DNA of 64,000 nt from Callipepla californica brunnescens (Eukaryota; Chordata; Aves; Galliformes; Odontophoridae), in NCBI GenBank assembly GCA_023055505.1, contig JALIRH010000042.1, forward strand, positions 4,596,335 to 4,660,334. Reading direction: 5' to 3'. Made by a program: the position numbers and the translations under genes. Numbering within the stretch: the first letter of the stretch is position 1; each line of letters begins with the position of its first letter. The notes under the pieces are model-generated. The model was not told the DNA's origin, searched no databases, and worked only from the letters and a program-made list of their open reading frames with translations. Of this stretch, positions 36,201 to 46,600 are shown in pieces.

Positions 36201-39200
36201 TGCCCACACACGCTGTGCTGTGCAGTATCCAGGTCAAGGTGAGGCTGGCCTGGAGGAGGGCATCTCTGCTCCAAATGCAGTCAGCATTGCCACCGTGCCA
36301 TCCTCAAGGGACTCCTAGCCCTCTCCTGGGGGTTTGTGTTCCCGTTTACATTTAGTGAGCGCCCTTTAGGGACAGAGCTTTTCTCAGCCCTTGTGCTTAG
36401 ACCCTAGTGCACTGGGTTTCAAAAACAAACTTCCACAAATCTCTGCTGCTCTCACAGCAAGGCTTTCCCATGCACAGGGCTGCTTCTGTTTCATGGAGCT
36501 CTCCTGCCAGCCCAGTAGGAGGAGGTGTTCTGCAAAGCTGAGCAGTCCTTCTGATAAATGGCACTGCTGTCAGGCTCTGTGCAGAATTAACTTGGAAACT
36601 TCCACTGTCCAAGGAGATTTTTGAGCACTTTAGGGTCCTTTCAACTGTGCCAGAGAGTCCTACTCTCCTGTGAAGGCTTCTGAGGCTTTGGCAAGTTCTT
36701 CCTGAGAGCCTGTTCTTCCCTGGAGTTGGCAGCTGCCTTTTGAGTTCCTGTACTGCTGCCTCACTCATTCTCATCCAGCTTGCTGGAGGGGACTGAAAGC
36801 TGAGCCCTGAAGTGCTCAGGTGCCCAGGGAAGGTGAGCATGACTGCTTCTCTCTGTTGTGCTTCAGTCCCGGGCTGATAAATCCTCTTTACCAGGGTTGG
36901 GGGAGCTGCTGCTCAGCCCCCTCGTTCAGCTCTGGGCCCAGGGCAGCCTTTGCTTCCCTGGTTTCTGTCAGCAGTGCTGGATTTGCCTCTCCTGCTTGTC
37001 CCTGTGGTGCTGGCAGAGCTGCCCTCACCCATGGAGGGATGTGCCCTAGCAGCAGAGGTCAGCCATGTCAGGGCCTTCATGCATGCACTGCTCTGGCCTC
37101 AGAGGGGTGACAATAGCAGCAGGGACTCTCTCCTGGTCCCCTGAGGAGCTGGGCTGGGTTCAGATCATGGTTGCTGAGTATTTTGGGTGCTTCTCCTGGC
37201 CTGGAGAAGCAGGTTGATGCACAGGTGTCCTGCTCTGTATGGGGAAAGCTAATCATTTCAGCTGTGCTGGCAGCTGCATGCAAGGAGCATTAAAGCCTCG
37301 TGGTGTTCCTGTGAGCCTCCTGGTGCCTTCCATCCCCCTTATTCTCCTCCCTGTCTGTTTTGCAGAAGAGGATGTGGAGAACTTCGATGTGACGAACTTG
37401 TCACAGGATGTTTTACGGAGCATCGAAGCTGATAGTTTCTGGTGCATGAGCAAGCTGCTGGATGGGATACAGGTGAGCTGCTGGATGGGATACAGGTGAG
37501 CTGCTGGGGCGACAGAGATCCTTCCCCTTGCCTGATGCAGCAGCACCATTGTTTTCTCTCTGTATCTGGGGTAGAGCTCTTAATCCCCTTGGCACTAGAG
37601 AGTAACTAGCTAGACCTGCAGCACTCCTGGCATTTAAAATTGGCATTGATGCCAATTTGTTCTCTGGCAGTATATCCCAGCATTAATGGACATTTCTGCT
37701 TCTTTGGCTGCAGTTGTGCAGCCAGCACTGTCCCAGCTTCCCAACTACTAGGGACTTCACAGCAGACACCTGATCGTGGCACTCAGGAGCCATATCTCCT
37801 TGGCTGGTGCAGAGCTGGGGATCTGATTTTGGTAATTTCCGATTGTTGGAGCTTCTGCTTCTGACTGATGGCCTTTCCCTGCAGGATAACTACACCTTTG
37901 CACAGCCTGGGATCCAGAAGAAAGTCAAAGCTCTGGAGGAGCTTGTGAGCCGGATTGATGGTAGGTCACAAGGGAATTTGAGCGGGGGGGGGACTTGTAT
38001 CACAACAGTGGGAGGCTTCCTTTGCAAGTAGCAAGGACCCTCAGTGTAGGGGGTAGGTGCCTGCCTACAGTGCAGAGGGGCAGAGCACGGTTGGCCAAAA
38101 ACCTCCTGGGGATGGGGTTTTGTTGGCAAGGCAGCACGAGGTGAGTGATGGAGGTGTTTAGAGACCTCAGCCTTGAAGTACGTGGAAGCCAGCATGATTT
38201 GAGCAGTGCCTTGTGCAGGAGCTTGGGTGCCGTGTTGCCCAGGTATGTAAGTGAATTGTGCTGTTTCAGAGCAGGTACATAATCACTTCAGGAAGTATGA
38301 AGTCGAATACCTGCAGTTTGCCTTTCGTTGGATGAACAATCTGCTCATGAGGGAGCTGCCTCTTCGCTGCACAATCCGCCTCTGGGACACCTACCAGGTA
38401 CGTGGGCTGTCCCCCCTTGGCTGCTCACCTTAGGGCCAACTCCCCACACAGGGTGGGGAGGGATTCCTCTGTGGCATCGTGCAGCTGGGGGAGATGAGAG
38501 GAACAAAGTGTGGCCTCTGGGGTGTTCATGGACAGCTGAAGATGACGATGGCTCCAGCAGAGCCATAGGAGCTGACCCAGAGTTTTGTTGCCTGCAGTCG
38601 GAGCCGGAGGGGTTCTCGCATTTCCACCTCTACGTCTGCGCCGCCTTCTTGATCAAGTGGCGCAAGGAGATCCTAGATGAGGAAGACTTCCAAGTAAGTC
38701 ACTGGTGTGTGGGGCTAATTCTTCTGGGCAAAAGGGGAGAGAATTGCCCCGGGTGGGAACACAGCAATGGATATACTCAGCTGTCATCTCAGAACTGGCT
38801 CTAAGATCATCCAGGCTCAGGATTTCTCTCAGAAGTAGCCCTGCAGCCCTTGTGCTCAGCGCAGGGAACTGAACAGTCGGACATACACCAGCTCTTCCTC
38901 GGGCTTGAGCTTTGGTCACACTGTGGCTGCCTTTTGCTGTCTGGCTGTAACACTGGATGGTAGCACCTTTTCTTGCAAGAGGTTTGAGGGCATCTGGGGT
39001 GCTTCACTCGTTCAGAGCTGGACACGGGCACATCTCGATACTCTACTGAGCCTTTCAGAATTGCCAGTGTGATGAGCCAAAGCTCCTGAACGCTGCTGCT
39101 TGTTTGTACTGTCCCTGGGTTTGCTCTGGGACTGTATTTTGCCATCAGCTGTCCCAGAGTAAGCATCTTCTCTTCCAGGGCCTTCTAATGTTGTTACAAA

Positions 39201-39307
39201 ACCTGCCGACAATACACTGGGGCAATGAAGAAATCGGGCTCCTCCTTGCTGAAGCCTACAGACTCAAGTACATGTTTGCAGATGCTCCCAATCATTACCG
39301 CCGATAG
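27231..39307 (+). CDS. TBC1D22B: TBC1D22B, TBC-domain Rab GTPase-activating protein, complete
   Basis: A TBC-family GAP that stimulates Rab GTP hydrolysis; the human protein is linked to Golgi proteins (14-3-3 and ACBD3 binding). Thirteen coding exons: 27231-27286, 29159-29215, 30301-30614, 31144-31323, 31755-31825, 32226-32354, 32759-32824, 33610-33724, 37366-37472, 37885-37960, 38270-38397, 38598-38693, 39179-39307. They total 1524 bases, 507 residues (human 505), all GT-AG with consistent phases. The N-terminal third is serine-rich with an acidic DDEDEDFSSS stretch. The TBC domain starts near residue 215. Both catalytic fingers are present: IHIDIPR with the arginine at 276 and GYVQG with the glutamine at 311. 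The C-terminus is ADAPNHYRR. The exon 9 donor is tandemly duplicated. The paralogue TBC1D22A is excluded by N-terminal similarity to 22B and by linkage to PIM1. Confidence 0.96.
27757..27833 (+). mobile_element. CR1 LINE 3'-end fragment in TBC1D22B intron 1
   Basis: Sense-strand CR1 tail: GGTCACGGTGCTGAGGGGCTG, then GTTGGACTTGG, GAGGTCTTTTCCAACCTTC and ATGATTCTGCATT. About 77 bases remain. Confidence 0.8.
33725..37365 (+). other. TBC1D22B: TBC1D22B intron 8 (3.6 kb)
   Basis: The largest intron of the gene. I see no nested coding gene, RNA gene or repeat family in it; open frames are short and lack domain signatures. Confidence 0.7.
37453..37507 (+). repeat. TBC1D22B: 23-bp tandem duplication spanning the exon 9 splice donor
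   Basis: The unit AGCTGCTGGATGGGATACAG plus GTG occurs at 37453-37475 and 37476-37498, with a third partial copy to 37507. Each full copy contains CAG|GTGAGC, so there are identical donors at 37473 and 37496. The first preserves the conserved protein; the second would add 23 bases and shift the frame. Confidence 0.92.
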
Positions 39308-40735
39308 GTGCCAGGACTCAGCTCCCTCCTCCTGGCCGTTCTGATCACTGTGGCATTGTGTCGTCCAAGTCCTCGGGCGCTGTGGCCGGGAGCTGCTCTT
39401 TGCTGTACAAAGCTCACATGGACTTGTCTTAACTCTTCTGCGTGCCTGTCTGCCACTCCACTCGCCTGGATGTGCCACTCCAATCACCGTCAGTATTTCA
39501 CGCTGTGCCGGTGGTCTGAGCCAGGGAGAGAGGCTTGGAGGGGCAGGGGACAGCTTTACAGATAACCGAGCTCTCCCAGCCCTGCCCTGGGCTTGCCCAG
39601 CTGCTGGTTGCCTTGGCTGCGCTGTGGCGTGTTTGCCCACTGCTGCACACATGTTCACACAACGCTCACCGCCTCCTACATGTGTGCTGCCCCATCTGCT
39701 CCCTTCTCTCTTCAGCTGCAGTTTGATCCAGCTCCCAGACAAAAATGCCTTACCAGTGATGGCGTGGCTGGAGACCTTCCCTGGGGCTGCAGGGCGAGAA
39801 GTTTCTCAGGGCCCAGCTTCATCTCTCAAGCCTTGTGGGTTCACGAGGGAGCTGCTCACACCTGCCCTCTCTCCCTCCTCTTCGCCTTCCTCCAGGTGTG
39901 AGACTGTGGTGGGCACGGTGGGGTCCCCCAGCCCACCCGCGTGGTCTGCATGATGCACACGGCTGTGACAGACGCTCTGATGTGCCATTGGCGCAGCCCC
40001 TTGCAGCGTGAGGGCACAGGGGAACCTCCCCCCTCCTCTGAGGCATTCTGTGTATATTGTGTTCTTGTGTATATGGGTCAAAGATGTACAGTATATGTCC
40101 TCTGTTTGTAGCAGATATGATTTTATATTTATAACGTGTGTCCCTTGTTCTCCCTGTCCTCTCCACACCTGTACAGCAGCGTAGGGCGCGGACTCCTCCG
40201 GAGGTGGGGGGACATTTCTGACGTGTGTTTGGAGCATTGAGATTGTCAGGAAGGCGTGCATCAGAAATGCGTCTCGAGGCTTCCCGTGCAAAGAGTTCAG
40301 GACTTGGAGGGGGATGGGAGCTGAGAGCAGTTCGAGGAGATACAGGGTACGGGGCTGCTGGGGCCCGGGGCTGCCGCAGGGCACCGCGGTGCCAGTGCCA
40401 CCCCAGGGCTCTTGGGCACCAATGGTTCCCAGTCAGTACTGGTTGTTCCCACTGCTCTCCACAGTGTGGAGAGTCTCTCCAGCTTCCTCTTGGAGACAGC
40501 ACAGCCAGAAACCACCCTGGGTTCTTAAATGAATTTGTGAATGTTTTATTGGGCTGGGTTCCTGCTGTCCCCTCCTGCCGAGGGCTGTGTGTGTGGGGGG
40601 GGGTGGCTGCAGGCCCCCGGGCTTCTTGGGGCAGGACATGGAGGTGCCATGGGTGAAGAGGCCATGAGGCCGGGGCTGAGCATGCGAAAGGCAGAGCCTT
40701 GTTGCCAATAAAACTCCAGTGTCTCAAGAAATGGC
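39308..40735 (+). other. TBC1D22B: TBC1D22B 3' UTR
   Basis: About 1.4 kb from the stop codon to the poly(A) signal. It is GC-rich at the start, with a TA-rich TGTATAT/TATATTTATA patch near 40050-40135. Confidence 0.75.
40707..40712 (+). terminator. TBC1D22B: TBC1D22B polyadenylation signal
   Basis: Canonical AATAAA followed within 30 bases by a TTGTTCC/TTTGGG-rich downstream region. Confidence 0.75.
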
Positions 40736-41560
40736 TTGTTCCTCCTTTGGGCCTTATTTTCTCAATCCACTAAACCTTTCTGTACCGCGTCTGGGAAAGA
40801 TTTTATGGGCAGAGAACTGAAGTCACAATGTGGGCTCATTCCCCCCCCCCCCCCCCCTCAAAAGAAAAACACACCAAAAATGTGACTGTGACACCACAAA
40901 CTCACTTTAAGTTCTCTGCACCTGAGTGCTGCTGGTTCCTAGATCCTCATTCTCCCCAGCTTCTTGCAGCAGGTGGAAAACATTAACAATTACCTTAATA
41001 ACTCACCTTGTAATGCATTCAAATGCCTTCACTTACACCTGCAGCTCTCCAAGTCAGGCACCTGTGCACCAGAGACCCCAGCTCCTGTCTCCATCTGCTG
41101 CCAACTGCCAGCAGTGGTGCTGCAGGAGCCCCCAGGAGCAGTGTCCAGAGATGGATCTGTGTCCCGTGACCCATTTCCATCCCTCCGGGGCTCCACCCCA
41201 GGCTGAGGGCTGCCAGACATTGCAGCAGGAAACAAAACTCACTTTCAGGAGATGCTGGAGGCAATGCAAGGCTGCATCCCTCTGAGTTCCTTCTCGTTCC
41301 TCTTTTCCTCTTCGCAGCTGCTTCGTGCCTGCATGGGCCCATTGGCTGCAGCAGCTGAGCTGAGCAATTTCTGCTAAAGGAGGAAGAAAAGAATGGGTGG
41401 GAACGAGCACTGACTCAGCAGGAACCAGGGAGAGCCTCCTATGCCCCCAGCTCCCCTTCAGCAGGGACGGCCCTGAGCAGAGCCCTGGCAGCACCTGCTG
41501 CCACCGCTGCACACCCGAGAAGTGCAACTCCAGCAAAGAACTCTTTCTTTTTTCATACTT
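40736..41560. other. Convergent intergenic gap between TBC1D22B and BRPF3
   Basis: About 0.8 kb between two facing poly(A) sites. It contains a 17-base C run at 40841-40857 and no gene I can recognise. Confidence 0.6.
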
Positions 41561-43626
41561 TAGAACATTTATTTCTCAGAGAGAAAATATAGTCTCAGAC
41601 AGTCAGATTATAGTAGGTAAAATTAGCCTTTTTTTTCTTTACAAGCATAGATTTTCTTATTACCTCTCTTATACCATCTGATATAAACAATTCTAGAAAG
41701 CAAATAAACTCACTTTCTACAATAAATAGAGCAATCTGTGCTTTACAGCAGTGACGGTCACTCTGGGTCCCGTAGCAGACAGCAGGATATCAGCCAACTC
41801 CCATCCTAAAACGTCATTTACAAAAAAACAACCCACCAAAAAAAAAAAAAATAACATCCCAAATTCTTAAAACATGTACACACGTCACACGTCCACAGCT
41901 GAGCTACCACCCAGAAAAGTGTATGCTCCTTTAAATACATCTCACCGTGTGCATATAAAAGACCCAGCAACACAACTGAGGACTTCAAGAATGGTGACAA
42001 TAGGTCTAAATAATTTAAACAGCATTTAGAACAGCATTGTACACTATATACACAACGTCCTTCCCTAGCCACACTCCGTAGGCATCATTATTACTAATTG
42101 TACAAAATCCTATGCCCCGTCTCTATACGGTAAAGGAATCTCCCTCTAAGTGTGGTTCCGTGTCCCGATGTATAAGAAGTGGTATTTTAAAAAAGTAGAC
42201 CACGTAGAAATGGCAGTGATTACTCCCCATATTCATTATTTTGACCCCCACATTCTCTTCAGTATGAAAAAGTTAAAATAATAAAAAAATACCGAGTTAA
42301 AAAGCAAAATGGTGATATTCAATCTACAATCTTGCTCTGCACCTTTGGTTTTTAAAATGGGAAAGCAAAGAAAAGGGGACACACAACAGAAGAGATCAGA
42401 GAAATCATGAGTCCTTGGCTGATAGAAAAGGTTCTGCCACCTGTTTCCAAACGTCAGCTGCCCCTGTGTTGCAGCACAGAAAGCGAAGGGCCAGCAGCAC
42501 AGCCAGGCTGGTTTGCTCCTTAATGGATGACAGTGCCAGAGACCCACACACCAGGAAGGGACACACGTGTGTGAGAGAAGGCAAAAAGGCAAAATGGTCA
42601 TGTGCTCTACTTAGCGCCTGGTTTCAGCCCAAACCAAGCCAGAGGAGAACTTGAAAGAGACAGAAAAGAAGGAAGAAAGGAAGAGGAGCCTGACACCAAA
42701 TGTGCACCCGGCAACACAAGCGATGCGTCTCCCTCCAACCCTGATCGACCTCGGTGCACGCAGAGCCGCTCCAGCGCAGCAGACACCGCCACAATTAGCT
42801 TTGTTTCTTCAGAAAAGGAAGCTGTCTTTGCTCAGACTCGAGGCTGCACTGAACCATACATGAACTGCTACCGCATGAGCACAGCCACAGAAATCAGAAT
42901 TTAAATGTGAAAATACCAAATAAATGTCATAAATGCACACCAAAAAAAAACCAAAAACGATAATTTCCTTTTCATATTTAAGTCTCTGTGCATCTGCATA
43001 TGTGTGTGCAGCAGAGGGGAAAGTTACCAAACATCTCAGTCACTTCTAAATGCAACACAAGAAATCTAATGTGAAAACATTGCGTATGTAGGCAGGAAAA
43101 TCATGATGCTGCCTAGCTCCCAGCTACAATTTTCTTAGCATGATAGGACAATCAATGTCATTAAAAAAAAAAAAGAAAACAAGGCCAATGACTGTCAGGA
43201 TAAATTTGGCACAAGAAAGCCCAGCTGGGGTTTCTGTACAGGATCCTGGTTTGCTTACGGGGGTGACAGGTTTGGTGAATGACTCAGGGCTGCCTGACAC
43301 CCAACACCCGGCAGACAGAGGGTGCACGAGGTCTGGACATCCCAGCACAGAGCTCTGCTGCATCAGCTCACCGTGGTCACCCAGCAGCTTTTTCTAACAC
43401 CTTACCCCTGGCCCTGCACACTATAAATTTCATCTCCTGCCAGCTCTTCAGCAAGACACATTCAGAAAGAAGCTGGACAGGCTTTTTGGCACATAGCAGG
43501 ACTTCAAGGAGTGCTGCCGGCTGCTGGGATCACAGCACGCTTCGTGGCCGCTCGGTGCCAGGGACAGTTCCCTCTGCTGACACAGAGAGGAAGGTCTGGA
43601 GAAGGAGGAGCAGCCACCCCGACCCA
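41560..43626 (-). other. BRPF3: BRPF3 3' UTR
   Basis: About 2 kb of AT-rich, non-coding sequence after the stop codon with several T runs on the minus strand. Its end is set by the candidate poly(A) signal and is approximate. Confidence 0.6.
41568..41573 (-). terminator. BRPF3: Likely BRPF3 polyadenylation signal
   Basis: TTTATT on the plus strand is AATAAA on minus, at the far end of an AT-rich region downstream of the BRPF3 stop. Other hexamer variants nearby could also be used. Confidence 0.5.
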
Positions 43627-46600
43627 TTACAGATAATGAGAGGGAACAAAGGGGTGCTCGCCCCGCACGCGGCTCATGTGAACCATGGCGCGGTCATATG
43701 CCACCTGCACGGACTTGCGGATGCTGGATTTTCGTCCTTCCATCATCTTTAGCTTGTCCACGGTGTCATCCACGCCGAGGGGGTACACTTTGTCACGCGG
43801 AAGCCACTGCCTGCAGCAAAAGGGAGAGCACAAAACCCCATCACCAGGGGAGTCAGGACAGGGACGGTGGAAAGAAGAGCAATCACCTGCAGGCCGCTCG
43901 TCCTTGCAGTGTTACCACAGCATCACAGAACTGCAGGGCCTGGAAGGGACCTCTGGAGATCACCGAGTCCAACCCCTCTGCCAAAGCAGCTCCCAGCCCA
44001 GGGAGCAGCCTGTCCCAGTGCTCCATCACTGCGCTGTGAAGTTCCCATGTACATCTGTGTGGAACTTCCTATGCTTCAGTTTGTGGCCATTTCCCCTCAT
44101 CTGATTATCTGTGGATCAGATCCCCACCAAGTCTTCCTTCCTCAAGGCTGAACAGCCCCAGCTCTCTCAGCCTTTCCTCATAAGGGAGATGTTCCACACC
44201 CTTTATCATCCTTTGCTGGACTCTCCAGGAGATCCCTGTCCATTCCTCTCTGCCATAGCACTCACTCCAACCTGTCTGCATCCACTCACCAGGTTCTCTT
44301 GTTGTCAAAGAAGAGGACAAGGAAGAGCTTCTCTCCTGCCTCTGCCTGCCTCTGCTCCCCCAGCTTCAGCACATCCATGGGTGGGACTGGGATGGGGACT
44401 CCATTGTGGAGCAGCCCTTCACGTGGCATCTTGGGATCGATTATCTGGTGACACAGGAAAGGATATTGAAACACGAACCCTTTCAAGTACAGCAGAAAGT
44501 ACACTCTTTTTCCTGCTCTTTCAGCTTATCCAAGCAAGATTATTAAAATCTACTTAAGATGGGTAAAAAAAATTGCTTGTTCTGTCTCAGCATCTCTCTT
44601 TAAACCAAGCACGTGAACTTAAAAAACAGAAAGGATGTAAGCACGTAGTTCTGTGCGGATGTAGGTGCATAGATCCTAATTGGTAATTTAGTACAAACTC
44701 AGCATTGTTGTGTTCAGCAAAGGATTTTCCTCCCTCTCTCCAAACTTGCACAATAAATTAAATATGATTTTTTAAAGAGAGCTGACAAGCAACGCCAGCT
44801 TCATCAGACCAGGGGATTGCACACTGCAGTCATTTCAGAGAGAAACAACAGATGCACCAATTCTCCCCACAGAAAGCAGAAACGTACTGCATGATTTTGG
44901 GAAGTTTTCCTTTTATGTCCAGCTATACTGCACTGCTGCTACAGAGGGCAAGACAGCAGGAGGTACTCACCAAGGCAGGGTAGGAGGGATAACCACGGCA
45001 CTTGGCCCACACAAGCTCCAAGGGCTCCAGCTCAGCTTGACTCTCAAAGGACATCAGGAGAGTTCTGCCTAAGAGACAGAAGGGCACATGGCTTAGGAGG
45101 GCCCAAGCAGCAGCAGGGGAGGGGGGTGGGGTTTTAATAACACAAAAAACAATGCCGTCATCTAACTCAGTCACAGTGGCCTGTGCTGTCTTGGTAGCAA
45201 TTGGTCAAAACAGCCGAAATGCTAACGTACTTAAAACACTCTGGCAGTGTTTATCTTTTGGTAAGGCACTAAGCAGATGCCTAACCAATATTTGGTTAGG
45301 CACTAAGCAGAGAGCTGAATTTTCACTTCTGTTCAGAACAAACTTATTGTCCCCCTATTTGGACTGGTTTCCCACATGCACTGAGACCCACGTTCCCTGG
45401 CTCGGGCAGGGTGTCAGCCCCACTGTGCTGTGGGACATGACTGAGCTGTTCCCCAACGCAGAGCTCCTGTGAGCCATTCTCACCTGAGCTGCTGTAATCA
45501 GAGTCTCCATTCACACCTTCCAAGAAGGGCACCCGAGAAAGAGCTGGCTTCCCTCGACTTCGCTTAGGAGGCATCAAACCACTGTGAGAATAGGAACAAT
45601 CAGATTACCCTTAAAAACACAGCCAGCTAAATTGAATCCCCAGCTCTGTTTATACTACTGGAAATTTACTGCACTACTGCATCCCTGATGTGAAAAGAAC
45701 ACTGAATGCCTGAGCACAGCATCTCTCCTGGTGCAGAAACACTGGCATCAAATCAGCTTTTCCAGGAGCAGTGCAGGAGGCCAACAAAAGCCTGCTGTCA
45801 ACACAAAGAAGGAACCCAACAAAGGCTTCCAGCTGCACAGCTGATGCTGTGATGTTTGGAGCACACGTGAGCTCACTCAGCTGTACACAGAGAGGGCAGA
45901 GTAACACTCTAACATGTTGGTAATCTATCAGCAGTTGAACTCTGTCAGTCCATAGTGTAAACATGCTTCTACTTCACTACTACAAACATTTCAAAAAATG
46001 GACTATCTCCATCTCAACCAATCAAATTTTCTTCACTTATTGTAATTCTTTTTTACAATTTTCTAAAAGCCACCCCTCATTCTGAGTGCATTTGGTGCTC
46101 AAAAAGAGCAGAGGAAAAACAGTAAACAGAGCTGCTCATAAATGGAATAATTGTATAAGTTATCCATGAGACATAAGCTTGTTTTTAATTCCTTGTTTTG
46201 TGAGTGTAACATAGCTCTAATGTAATTTTTGCTATGTGAATTGCTTGCAATTATTGTAATAAGCACTTACACAGCACTTTTCATCTTCAAAGTACTGCAT
46301 GAACACCAACAAGCCCCCACACTCCCCTGTGAATTCAGGTTTTCCTCTCTCACTTCCATACGGGGAAACTGAGGTAAAAATGGTGGATCCATGAGGCCAA
46401 GACATGGTTTGAAAGTGAGCTTCTGGCTCCTGATCCTGTTTGGGGTTCACCCTCACTCCATGAAGGATTTCAAGGGCCCCCAAAACACTACACCTATGCA
46501 TGAATCCACGTCTCTACTTTTTGTTCCCATTGATGCAGCTCCCTGCCTAACAACACTGCACTGAAATCATTTTGTGGGAGACCCACACCTCATAGAAGAG

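Noticed and set aside
44105..44320. 71-codon minus-strand frame
   Set aside because: It is the decayed end of CR1 ORF2 running into the adjacent exon, not a gene.
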